Shown one piece after another: positions 36,272 to 48,148 of a stretch of DNA of 64,000 nucleotides (positions are counted from its first letter, which is position 1; every line of letters starts with the position of its first letter). Location: positions 12,518,852 through 12,582,851 of the forward strand of contig CM042958.1 of NCBI GenBank assembly GCA_023678885.1, given 5' to 3'. The stretch comes from Pogostemon cablin. Taxonomy: Eukaryota; Streptophyta; Magnoliopsida; Lamiales; Lamiaceae. The notes below the pieces were generated by a model. The model did no database searches and was not told where the DNA came from. It saw only the letters and a list, made by a program, of their open reading frames with translations. Made by a program: the position numbers and the translations under genes.

Positions 36272-36496
36272 CTCTCTCCGTCCCGGCGTAAGAGAACCAT
36301 TTACTTTTTTGCATGTAGATTAAAGAATATTATTATTTAATGTGTAGTGGGTAGTTGTATTAGTGGGAGTGTAGGTCCATATTTTAATTGTATTAGAGGG
36401 TGTGTGGGGGTCACATGTGTATAAAAAAATAAAGGGGCTCTTTGGATGGAACGATCAAAATAGAAAAATAATCCTCTTAGCCTGGGATGGAGGGAG
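36272..36496. mobile_element. Stowaway-like MITE (family A)
   Basis: Starts CTCTCTCCGTCCCGG and ends CCTGGGATGGAGGGAG, flanked by TA. The interior is shared with the other family A copies. Confidence 0.8.
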
Positions 36497-37633
36497 TAAG
36501 GAGGATTTGGACGGATTGTAATTTAAAAAAAGAAAAGAAAAAAGGAAATGAATATTTTCCAACAAGACATACAAAATGAATATTATTTTTAATTTATAGA
36601 GTGAAAGGGTGCAATGTTTTTAAAAAAAGTAATATATTAATTGTTCTTGAAATTATCTCTTCTTAAATAAATAAATAAAACTAATCCACATTCATATAGG
36701 AGCATAAAAGTGTTTTTTTTAATGGGCCTTTGAGTTTAGGATGGGTCTGATAATAGGTTCGATGTGTTTATAAAGAACACGGCCCGATATATCATGGGCT
36801 AGTCTATTTAATAAAGCATAAATACGGATGTAATAAACCAATTTATTTGTGAAATTTACATTTAGGTTCAATAAAATACTTTGTTCAATTCATTTTTTAA
36901 CCATAACATGTGGACTCGAGTTTAAATTTCGAGCAACAAAACTCTCACATCGGATCTTCTGCGCCATTTCCGTGCATCATCTTCTGTGTCACACGTTAAG
37001 TGATTGACACGTAAGAGGGGGAAATAAATCCAACCATTACCCCTAGGGTTTAAGGATTAGGGTATAATTTCTCTCTCCTATGTGTCGTTCATCTAACGCT
37101 ATGACACAGGAGATGATGTACCAAATGACACAGAGAATCCGAGCCGGTTTCAATAGGCCTACCAAGGTGTTTGAATTTTACTTATTCACAATTTTTTTCA
37201 AGTCATATACATTCCACGAGTATTTTGAGACCATCTCACAGAATAACTTTTGTATGATGGATAAAAAGTAATAATATTAATAAAAAAGTGATAAATATCA
37301 ATTGATAAAAAGTGATTTTATATAGTGTTGCAAACTATTTTATAAATAATTTGTAGTGTAAATGAAAAGAGATAACATTTTATGAGAAAAAAATGATAAC
37401 AATTCAATAAAAAATGGTAATTAATTACGAAAGCTTAAAACGGTCTCAGCATAGAACCGTCTCACACGTGACTGCTCTTATTCATTTTATTACTGAAGAA
37501 TTTTCTGAAAGTAAATTCAAATACATGTATGAAATCGTGTCATGAATTGACTTTCATAAAATTAATAAGAGTGGAGTAATATTTTAATGAAAAGTAATAT
37601 TCGAGTGATAATAATAGTTAATGTAAAGTGATT
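36497..37633. other. Intergenic DNA with repeat relics
   Basis: No gene. At 36960-37130 there is a diverged inverted repeat with ATCATCTTCTGTGTCA / TGACACAGGAGATGATG ends; a related sequence lies at about 21000-21180. At 37221-37475 lies a degenerate relative of the 59077-59302 element (AAAAGTGATAA words, GAGACC...GGTCTC ends). Confidence 0.5.
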
Positions 37634-37893
37634 CTCCCTCCATCTCATAGAAGTTGACACACTTTCTTTTTTGGTTTGTTCCATAGAAGTTGACTCATTT
37701 TCTTTTTAGTATATGTGACCAACTCAAAAACAATTAATTTTATACTAATGATGCCCACATACACCTCTAAAATAACTACCCATTACATATTAAATATTAT
37801 TTCTCTCATTTCATTATACATACATTAAATTATTATTAAACTCATTAATCTCTTTGCAAAAAAAATGTGTCGACTCCTCCGAGAGGAAGGGAG
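37634..37893. mobile_element. Stowaway-like MITE
   Basis: Starts CTCCCTCCATCTCATAG and ends GAGAGGAAGGGAG, followed by TA. Internal duplication of CCATAGAAGTTGAC. Confidence 0.65.
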
Positions 37894-38779
37894 TACTTGG
37901 AGAGATTGAACAACTTGTGTGAACCATCAATTTTGTTCACCTACTTATTTCTAGTCCAACTGATCTCAAAGTACATTTCCACATAATTTTTTTTTCAGAA
38001 CAGACAATCATGAGCAAGCAATGAGGAACTGACACGTGTTGACGCATGCGCGGTACCCCCTGGCCTTCTTCAAGCGTGTCGACTCTTCACAATTGCCCTT
38101 CAAAAGCCTGAAACCATTTAAATTTACTCATACAATTTATCATTATTTCACTTCTGATTTCATTATTTTGTTTTATTTATAGAAGAAAATAGTTAAAAGT
38201 AATTTATTTTTAATTTACAGGTAACACAATATTTACTCTAACGATTGTTAGTTGGTGTTTTAAAATTTCAAATCACTTAATTCACTAATATGTAAAATTT
38301 TAATAAGTACAATTAGGGTGTACTAAGACAATTTTATCGTTAGTTAAGTTTTAACTTAAGAGTATAGCATTTGATCACCTTATAAAACACATTCTATAAA
38401 ATAAGCGTGGGAGGATTTAATTATCATATTCCAGAGTATAGGATTTGATCACCTTATAAAACACATACTATTATATTATAAAATATAAGTATGGTTGTGA
38501 AATAAGAGATCTGAATTGAGTTTATTAATTTTTTTTCTTTTAAAGTATTTACTCATGAGCCGGTAATGCACGTTCGCGCATGCAAAATATTAATCATTAA
38601 ATTTGATGAAATTTTGAGTATTAAATTAGTGAAGATATTGTTGATCGAATCGGATCACCTATTCTATTTTTTATGTTTCATATTGTTTTCCTAAGGATGA
38701 TCTTCGTTCAATATGTGTGTCATATTGTATTCCTAAGAATGATCTCGGTTCAATAATAGTTTTTGTGCTAAAAAAAAAA

Positions 38780-39035
38780 GTGAATGTGTCCACACAAGTT
38801 TAAAGAAATTCTTTAATGTCAAGTTTTTAAGCAGATGTCTAAAAATGATCAAAATAACGAAAAAGCTCATGCCTTGATATTGACACGATTGCAATTTTTA
38901 AAGAGATTATTATCAAATCAACTTTTATACCTGATTCGATACACTCGAACTTTTAAATTTTGATAATTTTTAGACATCCCCTTTAAAACTTGGTATAAAA
39001 GAATTTCCTTACTTATGTAAGGTCTCTGCTACCCC
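38780..39035. mobile_element. Small foldback element (MULE-like MITE)
   Basis: Inverted arms: GATGTCTAAAAATGATCAAAAT on the left matches the reverse complement of the right arm, GATGTCTAAAAATTATCAAAAT, and both also contain AAGTTTTTAAGC-/AAGTTTTAAAGG-like blocks. Both sides are flanked by poly-A of about 9 bp, compatible with a 9-bp duplication but uninformative because it is a homopolymer. Confidence 0.6.
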
Positions 39036-39535
39036 TTAAAAAAAAATTGAAAACCGCGTTCATTTACTGACATATGATGCGGTGAATTATCTATAAATAT
39101 ATTAATATGAAATATTAAACTATTTTATATTAGAAAGGCATGAGAGAGATAGTGGATCATGCATTCGAAGACAATATCATCATGGGGTTTAACTTTTAAG
39201 CTACAAATATTGATTAATTAATGGTGTTGACTTTTTCTTGCAAAATTAAATTAAATAAAAAGACATCTTAGCAATATTCTAGGTTAATTTTACAAAACCC
39301 TAGGAGGCCGGCAAGAAACTAATTCATGCTACTTTCCTCCACCATTATCCAATTTCTCTCTACTCTATTCTTTACTTATATTATTGTACTAATCTTGCTT
39401 AATTAATAATTATGCTCTCTCAACATATATATTTTAATTTATTACACCTACGTGCAACTTTAATATATAACAAAGACTATACATTTGAAGATTCTTAGTT
39501 CCTTCATAATTAATTTCTACCTCTTACCATGTCAA

Positions 39536-39588
<53 letters not shown>

Positions 39589-39616
39589 GCTCATTTTCTA
39601 GTTTAATTACCTCCCA

Positions 39617-39624
39617 TATAAATA
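39617..39624 (+). promoter_or_regulatory. Possible TATA box of the I9-only gene
   Basis: TATAAATA 186 bp before the start codon at 39810. AT-rich context and the neighbouring TA microsatellite (39539-39585) make this tentative. Confidence 0.3.
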
Positions 39625-39809
39625 TTCCATTTTTTTAAAATAATAAATAAATAAAATAAAATGTACAGCTCATCCAGCTGTTAGTATGCATAAATAGTCA
39701 CCTACACTGGGGCTGCCACCATTCACATTTTTAGGCTCCAAGAATTGCATTACTAGGTTTTCCAACTTGTTAAAATTCAGAAAATATATATAAAAAGAAG
39801 AAGAAGAAG

Positions 39810-40288
39810 ATGGAATGCTCAAAGAGTGAGCTGCATTTTGTTTTCATGAAGTATGATCCGGAATACGAGAGGCTTCGATCGGATAAGTATGTGTTGATGT
39901 TGTCTGAATTGATGGGGTACGTTTATTATTAACGTTGTTGTTGTTGTTGTTGTTGCAGAACGAAACGAGGGGCACATGAGCTCGATTTATACTTGAGTCG
40001 AAAGCATGATGAGGTCTTGGCGAAACACCTCCACCCGGGAACGTATAATAAGACCCTCTCCCTCGTCATCGTCGATGGCTTTGCAGTGGAAATCACTGAT
40101 GATCAGGTGGATATATATATATATGCATATTAGTATATATTTTCTTGGTGGGAGTTGTAGTATTTTAATAAAAAACTTGTAGTAATTGGTTTTATTTATT
40201 TATTTTTATGATAATGAATTATCAGGCCAATGTGCTTAGATCTGCAAAAGAAGTGAGGATTGTGGAGAAAAATCAAGAACTTGCTTGA
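39810..40288 (+). CDS. Stand-alone subtilase propeptide (inhibitor I9-like) protein
   Basis: Three exons: 39810-39886, 39959-40106 and 40226-40288, with GT-AG introns of 72 and 119 bp, giving 95 residues. The body resembles the I9 propeptide that acts as chaperone and inhibitor in subtilisin-like proteases of the SBT2 type: HELDLYLSRKHDEVLAKHLH corresponds to the propeptide helix (SBT2 enzymes have a Ser-Tyr-Ala-Arg-His-Leu-X-X-(K/R)-His-Asp stretch here). VDGFAVEITDDQANVLRSAK corresponds to the INGFA...QAEXLRRAP segment, and VRIVEKNQ is the last strand. No signal peptide, no membrane segment and no catalytic domain follow; the stop comes right after the propeptide. Stand-alone I9 proteins are known in plants (Arabidopsis SPI-1). 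Role here, inhibition of a subtilase, is inference. It may have arisen by truncation of an SBT2 gene. Confidence 0.82.
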
Positions 40289-42042
40289 GTTGAAGCCAAT
40301 TGAAGATGAGGAGAATGACCCGATTCGGGTGATCTGGTACCCGATAACAAATGGGAAAATTTTAATAGTAATAAAGATTTGGATGTTGGTAATTATCATC
40401 ATTAATTGTTTTCTTACTAATTAATATGAACAAGGTTGTCTGATTTTCTTTGTGTAATAGTATGTATGTATATTGGTGCAAGAAAAAGAATATGAAGGAA
40501 AAAGAGTAGTTGGAGTGGAATCATTTGGGTAGAAAAGCATGATCCCTCCCTCCCTCTCTCTCTTGATCTTCTTTATATTAGTCAACTTCACTCTAAAAGC
40601 ATGCTTATATTCACACACTCATGGCATGAACTCACCTACTAATTAATACTATAAAGAAAAAGAAGATCAACAAATCAGATCATCATAATATATATATATG
40701 GACAATAGAATTAAGTGAAGTGATAATATTATTAATTAATGTAAAGTTATGAATCAAACTAGGTGCACACAAGTAATGAATGGTAAATAAAATAAAGGGA
40801 AATTAATTCCAACATAAAATTAATACATCACCCATGACCAATTAGATCAAGCAAAGTACATGAAAACATGTAGTTCAAATCAGTGATATTCCAGTAAAAA
40901 GAAGATCAAATATTTATTGGCAGTAAGATTCTCCACCAATAAGTAACACTGAATGGAAGGGGGGTGGGTGTGGGTGTGGGTGGGGTACATGACATGGATC
41001 AATGTGTGTTGATGTGATACAGAGTCTACTTTATCTAGTTAAGGTTACAAAGTTGAGGCAGAAATTCATGTAGTGTTGAACTAGTTCCATTTCTCAACTA
41101 AATTTTAAAACACAAAGGCTGCCATTGTGGGGGTCCTCTAGCTAGTACTCTTCACATGCAATGGTGCTAAATTAACCTCCATATTTTTTTTAATTAATTT
41201 TGAATGTTATTACAAAAAGTCATTGTCTTAGTTTCTGTTTTGAAGACCCCACTTCCAATATTCCCCACTTTGTATGACTGGAATTTGTTGCAATTACCAG
41301 TTTTCTCACCCTCCTGCCTTGTTGTGTACTATTTCTTGTGTACTGGTCATTGCTGTACATGTTACTCCAAACACTGCCCACTGGATACATTAGGGTGTTA
41401 GGGTCGGGTTGACCCAAAACCCATCATTTTGCATGTCGGAATGGGGCAAAACTTTCTGGATTGGGCCTATGGGTCGATCCCATCCGAGTCAAAACTCGTT
41501 TTGATGTTTTTACAAAAGTTTAACCGAAAAAAAAAACCCCATAAATTAGACTTATGAAAAAGGGGTCATTGAAATTATTTGATGAGCATTGATTTAATTA
41601 GAATTTATAGAAATCAATTTTTTTGTGGAATTAAACGCATTATAATAGTGCGGGTTTCGGAGGATAAGGCTATTGGTGGTACAGAACAGGTTGATCTACG
41701 CGGATCTAAAGCCAATTTGGCAGCTATAGGATTCATATATATGATCACATTAGAGAAAGAAAAAAAAATCTTGTGTAAGTTCAACTTATGAAACTAATTC
41801 ATAAGCATAATGTTATTTTTTTTATTGGAAATGTATTGTAGTTATACATCTTATAAAATTTTTCACCAATTGTTCAAGATATATTCTTTCTAAAATAGTT
41901 ATAACTTTTTCTTGATAAAATACCCCTTTATTAAATAATTACATTAGTTTTTGTCTCTAACAAAATTAAATATATGAGTTATTTTTCTATTTTTCTTTTT
42001 TGGGAATATTATTATCTTAGAATTAATTCAATTTGTATAATA
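40289..42042. other. I9 gene 3' flank and intergenic DNA
   Basis: No supported gene. There is a CCCTC/CTCTC run at 40541-40564 and a G-rich GGGTGGGTGTGGGTGTGGGT tract at about 40962-40985. At 41395-41510 a GGGTCGGGTTGACCC / GGGTCGATCC segment looks like an old hAT-like edge. Confidence 0.5.
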
Positions 42043-42254
42043 CTCCCTCCGCCCTGAGCAAAAGTTGTCATTTACTTTTTACACATGAATTAATGAATAT
42101 TATTATTTTATGTGTATTGAGTAGTTGTATTACTATTAGAGGGTTGTGATGGATAATGATGGATCCTTTTTACTAAAAAGTGAAAATAAAAAACTTTTTA
42201 AATGAGACGCCCAATATATAATAAAATGGGGATCTTTCAACATGACGGAGGAAG
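42043..42254. mobile_element. Stowaway-like MITE (family A)
   Basis: Starts CTCCCTCCGCCCTGAGC and ends CATGACGGAGGAAG, flanked by TA. The interior is shared with family A. Confidence 0.75.
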
Positions 42255-43542
42255 TATATATTAAAAACTTGTAAGATTTTTACTTTTTTGTATAGATCAT
42301 CTTTTACTGAAACAAAATGTAAATATTTTTTAACTGGATGCCCAACATGATAGAATAACTTTTAAGTGACCAAGAGGAAGGTAGTATATGCTCCCTTCAT
42401 CCCACAACTAGGTCCGTCCCAAAACAAAGTATACATTTTCTTAATTGGTTGATGTGACCTATACAATATCATTATTATATTCACATGGCCCCACAGACTA
42501 TACTAATACAAGTACCCATTACACATTAAAATATTATACTACTCCTTAATCTCCGTGCAAAAAGTAAACGTATAGTTTTAAGTAAAAATAAAAATAATTG
42601 GATCTAGATCATTTGACCAACTTGATTAAGGATGATAAGGTATAGTTGAAGAAGTGTTGATGCATGAGCATAATATAGTGAAAAAAATATTCGACCAATT
42701 AAAATAATTATTGAAAGGATTCTAATCATTATTTAATGGATATAATTATGAATTAATAGTCAATCAAGTTAATTAAAACGACCCTTGACTTGGGTGGAAG
42801 ATGGCAGCCACACGTGTGCGCTGGTGCACTTCTGGACTAAGGTGTGCCCGTGACTGCCTTAATTTATCATTTTATTGTCGCCATTTCCTTCACTCTTCAT
42901 TTGACTACCTGCTGTTCGAATTTCTTGTGTCGTTTTGGTGTAATGTTTTCATGCTGTATCAATGAATGACTTGTGAAACGGTGAAAAAACAAAAAAAAAA
43001 AGTTACTATGTGATTTAAAGAAAGTGATTTGTTAATAGTATAAACGGGAATAACTATGTGAGAGATATTGAGTAATAATGATGCGTACCTTTCACCAAAT
43101 GCAGGAATAACTATTGCCATTTGAGAGAGAATACTCCATTGAATCAGTAATTAAATATGATAGAGACGATAATTTGATCATTATTGAGAGGTAAATGTAT
43201 TGATAGTGGGTGGTCAAAAAAATGTTTTTAATCTTCCTCATAGAGCCTCTGATCAGAGCTATTAACATGGAGTAATTAAAGTAGTTAATAGATGAGATGG
43301 TGTGCTAAGATCAGAAGCCCTTGAGGGAGAGTGAACAAGCAGTGTTTGAAGACCCAATTCTTTAATTAACCTAATGATTTGCTATTTATTATTGGATTAC
43401 ACTCCCTTTATATACTCCAATCAATGCTCAAAAATCACTTAAATTATTCTATTAATTCAGCATTCTGTAATGAAATCTCAAATCTATACAAGTGGTAGAG
43501 TCTCATTGGAGTGGCCCTACACACTAAACAAATAAATTAGCA

Positions 43543-43573
<31 letters not shown>

Positions 43574-44193
43574 CGCGCGCTTATATTATTAATTAGTAAT
43601 CCCTTACCTTTGCATGAGAATTTAGGATTATAATATTTTATTGTGTGGTTGGTTTAAAGAAATAATATTTTAATAATATATAGTGCGTAATTGTATTTGA
43701 GTCTTATAGAGATATACTATTAATTGTTTTATGAGGATTATATCTACTCTAAAACAAAATGTAAACCTTATAATGGAAAGTCCAAATTGTAAAGCTCGGA
43801 CGGAGGGATTGAATAATTATTATATAAATTAACCATCATTGCAATCTTGTAATTTATGTAGTATTTCATCTTATAATTAAAATCTTATTTTGGGAGATTT
43901 TGTTAATTTTTAGGCTTTCTCTAGCAATTTTACTTATGCAATATGAACTAATTTACTTCTAAGATTTAATTTTTATTATTAAAGTTTAATTTTAATTCTT
44001 TAAAAATAAGTTCAAGCGAGACTCTTGTGAACCTGATAAACATATGCACTCTGATATTGCAAAGTTAAATTACTTTTTAGTATGTGAAAATTTAATATTC
44101 AGAGAGATAAACTATCATTTTTATAAATAAAAAATTTTTTTCATCTCAATAAGAATACAAAAGTCACAACATATCAGAATTAGAAAAATAATA
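42255..44193. other. Intergenic DNA with degenerate MITEs
   Basis: No gene seen. Weak MITE traces lie at about 42392-42575 (TTCATCCCACAACTAGGTCCG) and about 43630-43810 (ending GGACGGAGGGA). A TA tract at 43546-43580 runs into GTGCGCGCGC. Confidence 0.5.
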
Positions 44194-44438
44194 CTTCCTT
44201 CATCCCGCATTAATGTTTACATTTGTTTTTTCTCGTAGATTAAGAGATATAATATTTTAATGTGTAGATGTGAAGGAAATAATATTTAATGTGAAATATG
44301 TAGTTGTATTAATGTTGTTTGTGGGCCCTACATGAATAGTTAATTGTTTTGTGTGGGCCCAACTTGACAAAAAATGAAATGTAAACCTTAATTTGACCCA
44401 AAATAGAAAACGTAAACCTTAACGTGGGACAGAGGAAA
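44194..44438. mobile_element. Stowaway-like MITE
   Basis: Starts CTTCCTTCATCCCGC and ends GTGGGACAGAGGAAA, flanked by TA. Confidence 0.65.
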
Positions 44439-45235
44439 TATTTTTCATTCAAAGTACTAATTCATCTCTCTAAATAGTAATTTTTAATGTACTAAAGAGT
44501 AATTAACAAATTAGGGTGCAAGAATTTGAACTATAATATTTTTCATTAATAATCTTTATCTTTCTAAATAGTAAATTTTCATGTATCAAAGAATAATCGA
44601 ATAAATCAGGTGCACGTGTGAACCAGGTTCATACAAGTATTTGCCTATGATTTTTACTATTAAAGTATTTATAATAATAATTAATTACACTAAGACAATC
44701 ACTTGTGTAGAGCCATCCCACATAATGAGTGACGTAAAAACGGATAAAAAGTATTATAATATTTTATTAAAAATAATACTCAATTGATGAAAAATGATAA
44801 CTGTCTAATAAACTATTTCATGAATGAAAAGTGATAACATATTTAATGAGAAGTAATAACATTTTTTAATGATAATAAATAATTAAAAAAATGTAAAACA
44901 CATGAGTCTTATTATTAAACTTTTAGATAAAGATTAATATTTAAAGATAAAATAACACAGAAACCAAAAGAGTAATAGTAATTTAATTATTACAACCGTA
45001 CATAAATTTCAATATAAATTTGACATTTTAAATACTAATCCTTGCATCCCAATTAAATTTATACTTTTTGTTTTCATCCGTCTCACTTTAAATCACCACT
45101 AAAAAAATCAAATTAATTCACAATCTTAAAAGTTTATCTTAATTACAAATTTATCATTCTCAATTAATATAAAATAACTTAATTTATAATTTATTATTAT
45201 TTAAAAATACTACATTACCCTTAAAAAAATCAATA

Positions 45236-45475
45236 GTTCCTTCGTCCTATAAACAAATGCACACTTTCTATTTTTGTTTGTCTCATAAACAAATTTGCAC
45301 TCCAAATATGGAAATACACACCATTGACACCAATTTACAACTCACATAACTTACTTTATAATTTATTTATTATCTAAAAATACCAAATTACCCTTAAAAG
45401 TAAAGCAAAAAATAACTCTTTTTTAACTTCCGTATCTACAGTAACCGAGAAAATTTCTTTTTGGGATGGAGGGAA
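45236..45475. mobile_element. Stowaway-like MITE, degenerate
   Basis: Starts GTTCCTTCGTCCTATAA and ends TTGGGATGGAGGGAA with TA on both sides. Confidence 0.55.
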
Positions 45476-45810
45476 TAAAATTTATCAAAAAGTATTATTA
45501 TTATTATTATTTTAATAGAATGGAGGGAGTATTAATTTTCCATTGAGTTGGTCTCTAGTGTTCCCAAGTGTACAAAGTATGTAAGAGTACAATATTTTGT
45601 TCTAAATGGTATACACTTTAATTAATAAGGGTATACAGTTTTGGTCTAAAAGATATACACTTTTATTTATTTATTTTTATTTTTTTCAGAAATAGAAGGT
45701 ACACATCCTTATACCAAAAGGTATATCAGTAATATTTAAGGGAATTTGAACGCACGGTGGGTGCACGGTATCCAGGAGCACACAAGTTTTTGTCTTTTCC
45801 ATTTCAAATT

Positions 45811-45907
45811 ATGTACCCCACAATTAGGGGTCTCCACAGCCCCGGGGATTGGTGGAAGAGGGAAATCGCAAGATGGGCCTTAAGTGGCTTATAGAGAGGG
45901 CTCACTG
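45811..45907 (-). mobile_element. 5'-truncated SINE copy
   Basis: The 97-bp segment repeats the 3' half of the SINE at 45922-46134 (GGGGATTGGTGGAAGAGG, AAGTGGCTTATAGAGAG). It is flanked by TTTTCCATTTCAAA at 45797-45810 and 45908-45921, the same 14-mer that flanks the longer copy. Confidence 0.75.
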
Positions 45908-45921
45908 TTTTCCATTTCAAA

Positions 45922-46134
45922 TGGTGTACCTCATCATTAGGGGCCCTCACCGCCCCTGTCCTGGGGATTGGTGGAGGAGGTAAATCGCAGGATGTGCCTC
46001 AAGTGGCTTATAGAGAGAGGTCAAATCCATGCCAAATGGCAGGATTCGAATCCCCACCCTACATCAACCAAGTTTAATTGGAAGACTTTTCCATCCTCCT
46101 CTCTACCATTTGAGCTATACCCAGTTAGAAGGCC
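45922..46134 (-). mobile_element. tRNA-derived SINE
   Basis: Read on the minus strand from 46134, an A-box-like TATAGCTCAAATGGTAGAG is followed by a B box GGGGATTCGAATCC, the internal RNA polymerase III promoter of a tRNA-derived SINE. The body then continues for about 130 bp to 45922. TTTTCCATTTCAAA flanks both ends (45908-45921, 46135-46148), a long target-site duplication typical of LINE-mediated insertion. Length about 213 bp. No complete tRNA cloverleaf, so not a tRNA gene. Confidence 0.82.
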
Positions 46135-46610
46135 TTTTCCATTTCAAAGTATATAAAACAAAAATCGAGATTTGCAGGAAAGGGAAGGCAAATGTTATAA
46201 ATCATGTCGACTTGTTAGGTACACTTTAAATAAGTGGCCATGGATCCAAATCTTTAATTAATTGAGTGATTTATAATTTCTTAATTGGCCACTAGGTATA
46301 CTCATGAGCCAGCAACTTCAATTTTCTAATTAAATAACGGAAAATCCATAATCTTCCTATTAAAATAGAGACTTAATCCTTAAGATACTAATGAGTTTGA
46401 ATAAAATTAGAGCAAATTATTAGTGCAGTGCGATTGTGCGATTTGCATTTTGTTTTCCACCAAGGGTCCAAGAGTATTGTTATTTATTAAAAATGATTTG
46501 TTACTCCACATCATTTAACTTAATTTATATATTTTAATTAATTGGCTAATACTCATTTTTTTGAATTAATATTATGTGCACTCGTTCATCCATATTTTGT
46601 ATTAATTTTA

Positions 46611-47532
46611 GGGGACGACTATTTACACGCAAAAATTACTAAACATATCTAAAAAATATTTAATAAGACATAATTATTCTTATAAAATTTGTATCTGTTC
46701 GGTTGCAACAACCGAAAAGAAAAAAGAATGTTCGCTTGCAACAACCGAACAGTCATCTATCTTATGTGTTCGGTTGAAACAACAGAACAAAGAATTCATA
46801 TATGTTATCTTTCGGTTGTTGAAACCGTACAGAGCAAGATTTGTATTTTTTTTAATTCATATCAACATTACCGAATAGATAAAATAAATAAGTTTCATGA
46901 CATCATCAATCTTTAAACAAAGATTGTGATTCATCTTTCAGTGAAAATAAGCAAGTTTCTGCTGATTCTATCAGTGACAGTAGTAGTGAAATTCTGCTTT
47001 CTATCAATGGCAGTGGTAGTGAAATTCACCACTACTACTGCCACTTCCGTTGATAGAATCAACAGAAACTTATTTACTTTCACTGGAAGAAAAATCACCA
47101 TTTTTGTTTAATTGTTTAAAGATTGATGTCCATGAAACTTATATGTTTTTTTATCTATATGGTAATGTTGATATGAATTAAAAAAATTACAAAGTAATGT
47201 TAATATGAATTTAAAAAAAATTTACAAATCTTATTCTGTTCGGTTGCTGCAACCGAACAGATAACATATATGAATTTTTTGTTTTGTTCGGTTGTTGCAA
47301 CCGAACACATATAACATATATGAATTCTTTATTATGTTCGGTTGCAACAACCGAACACATAATATAGATGAATTCTTTGTTTGGTTCAGTTGTTGCAACT
47401 GAACAGATAGATAAGATATATAATTGTTCGTTGTTGCAACCTAACAAATATAAGTGTTATAAGGACAATTATGTCTTATTAAATGTTTTTGGGGTACGTT
47501 AAGTAATTTTGGGGGTGCAAATAGCTATCTCC
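46611..47532. mobile_element. Mutator-like foldback with palindromic subterminal repeats
   Basis: A 922-bp element. The left end GGGGACGACTATTTACACGC and the reverse complement of the right end, GGAGATAGCTATTTGCACCC, start matching arms that share AATAAGACATAATT. Flanks TTAATTTTA (46602-46610) and TTAATTTTG (47533-47541) form a 9-bp duplication with one change. Each arm carries a string of palindromes of the form GTTCGGTTGTTGCAACCGAAC, four on the left (about 46696-46830) and five on the right (about 47239-47445). The centre (46935-47095) is itself an inverted repeat. The open frames at 46689-46916 and 47211-47447 are products of this repeat, not genes. Confidence 0.84.
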
Positions 47533-47545
47533 TTAATTTTGTATA

Positions 47546-47842
47546 TTTCTTCCTTCATCCCAACAATACTTGTAAACTTTCTATTGTGATCCGTACAAAG
47601 AATACTTGCACACCCTAAAAGTAAAAATAATACACAATATGAATAACTTTACAATACTACGTTAATACAAAAATGTCATATTCTCTTTACAGACAATCTT
47701 GTTAAAATCACTATATCATACACTTTATTTTATTTTATTACCCAAAATACTTCTTCTATTTCTTACATTATTACAACAAAAAATTTCTTTTTTTAAAATC
47801 TGTGCCATGAAATAGGTGCATATATTATTGGGACGGAAGAAA
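47546..47842. mobile_element. Possible Stowaway-like MITE
   Basis: Left CTTCCTTCATCCCAAC and right TTGGGACGGAAGAAAC are an inverted pair about 290 bp apart. Edges approximate. Confidence 0.45.
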
Positions 47843-48148
47843 CATTTTTTGATAAATGTTACTTTTTAAAAAATCAGTTTTTCATTAAGAAACAAACAAA
47901 AAATTCGTAAAATATTTGAGCCATTTCTTGATAAATGTATTACTACTTTTCAAAATTAATTTTTTTCATTAAGAAACGACCAGAATATTCATAAAATATT
48001 TGCTCAAAAGTATATTAATTCTTATTAACTGCTATATACATTTCATTAATAAATGCATATATTATTATTAATTAGTTATTTTATTTATTGTTTAATAATT
48101 TTATTTAATTTAATAGTGAAGATTAAATTAAATTCAAAATTAATACTA

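Noticed and set aside
41204..41791. Open frames of 65-70 codons around 41204-41791
   Set aside because: No similarity to any family I know, no splice or promoter context, AT-driven composition.
45797..46148. tRNA gene suggested by TAGCTCAAATGGTAGAG and GGATTCGAATCC
   Set aside because: No acceptor stem or anticodon arm; target duplications and a 130-bp body show a SINE.
46689..47447. Cys-rich repetitive frames (SVVATEHNKEFIY-like)
   Set aside because: Generated by the palindromic repeat of the foldback element; repeated on both arms.
46611..47532. CRISPR-like array (regular short repeats with spacers)
   Set aside because: Eukaryotic context, inverted arrangement in two blocks, spacers similar to each other, and a 9-bp duplication of a transposon.
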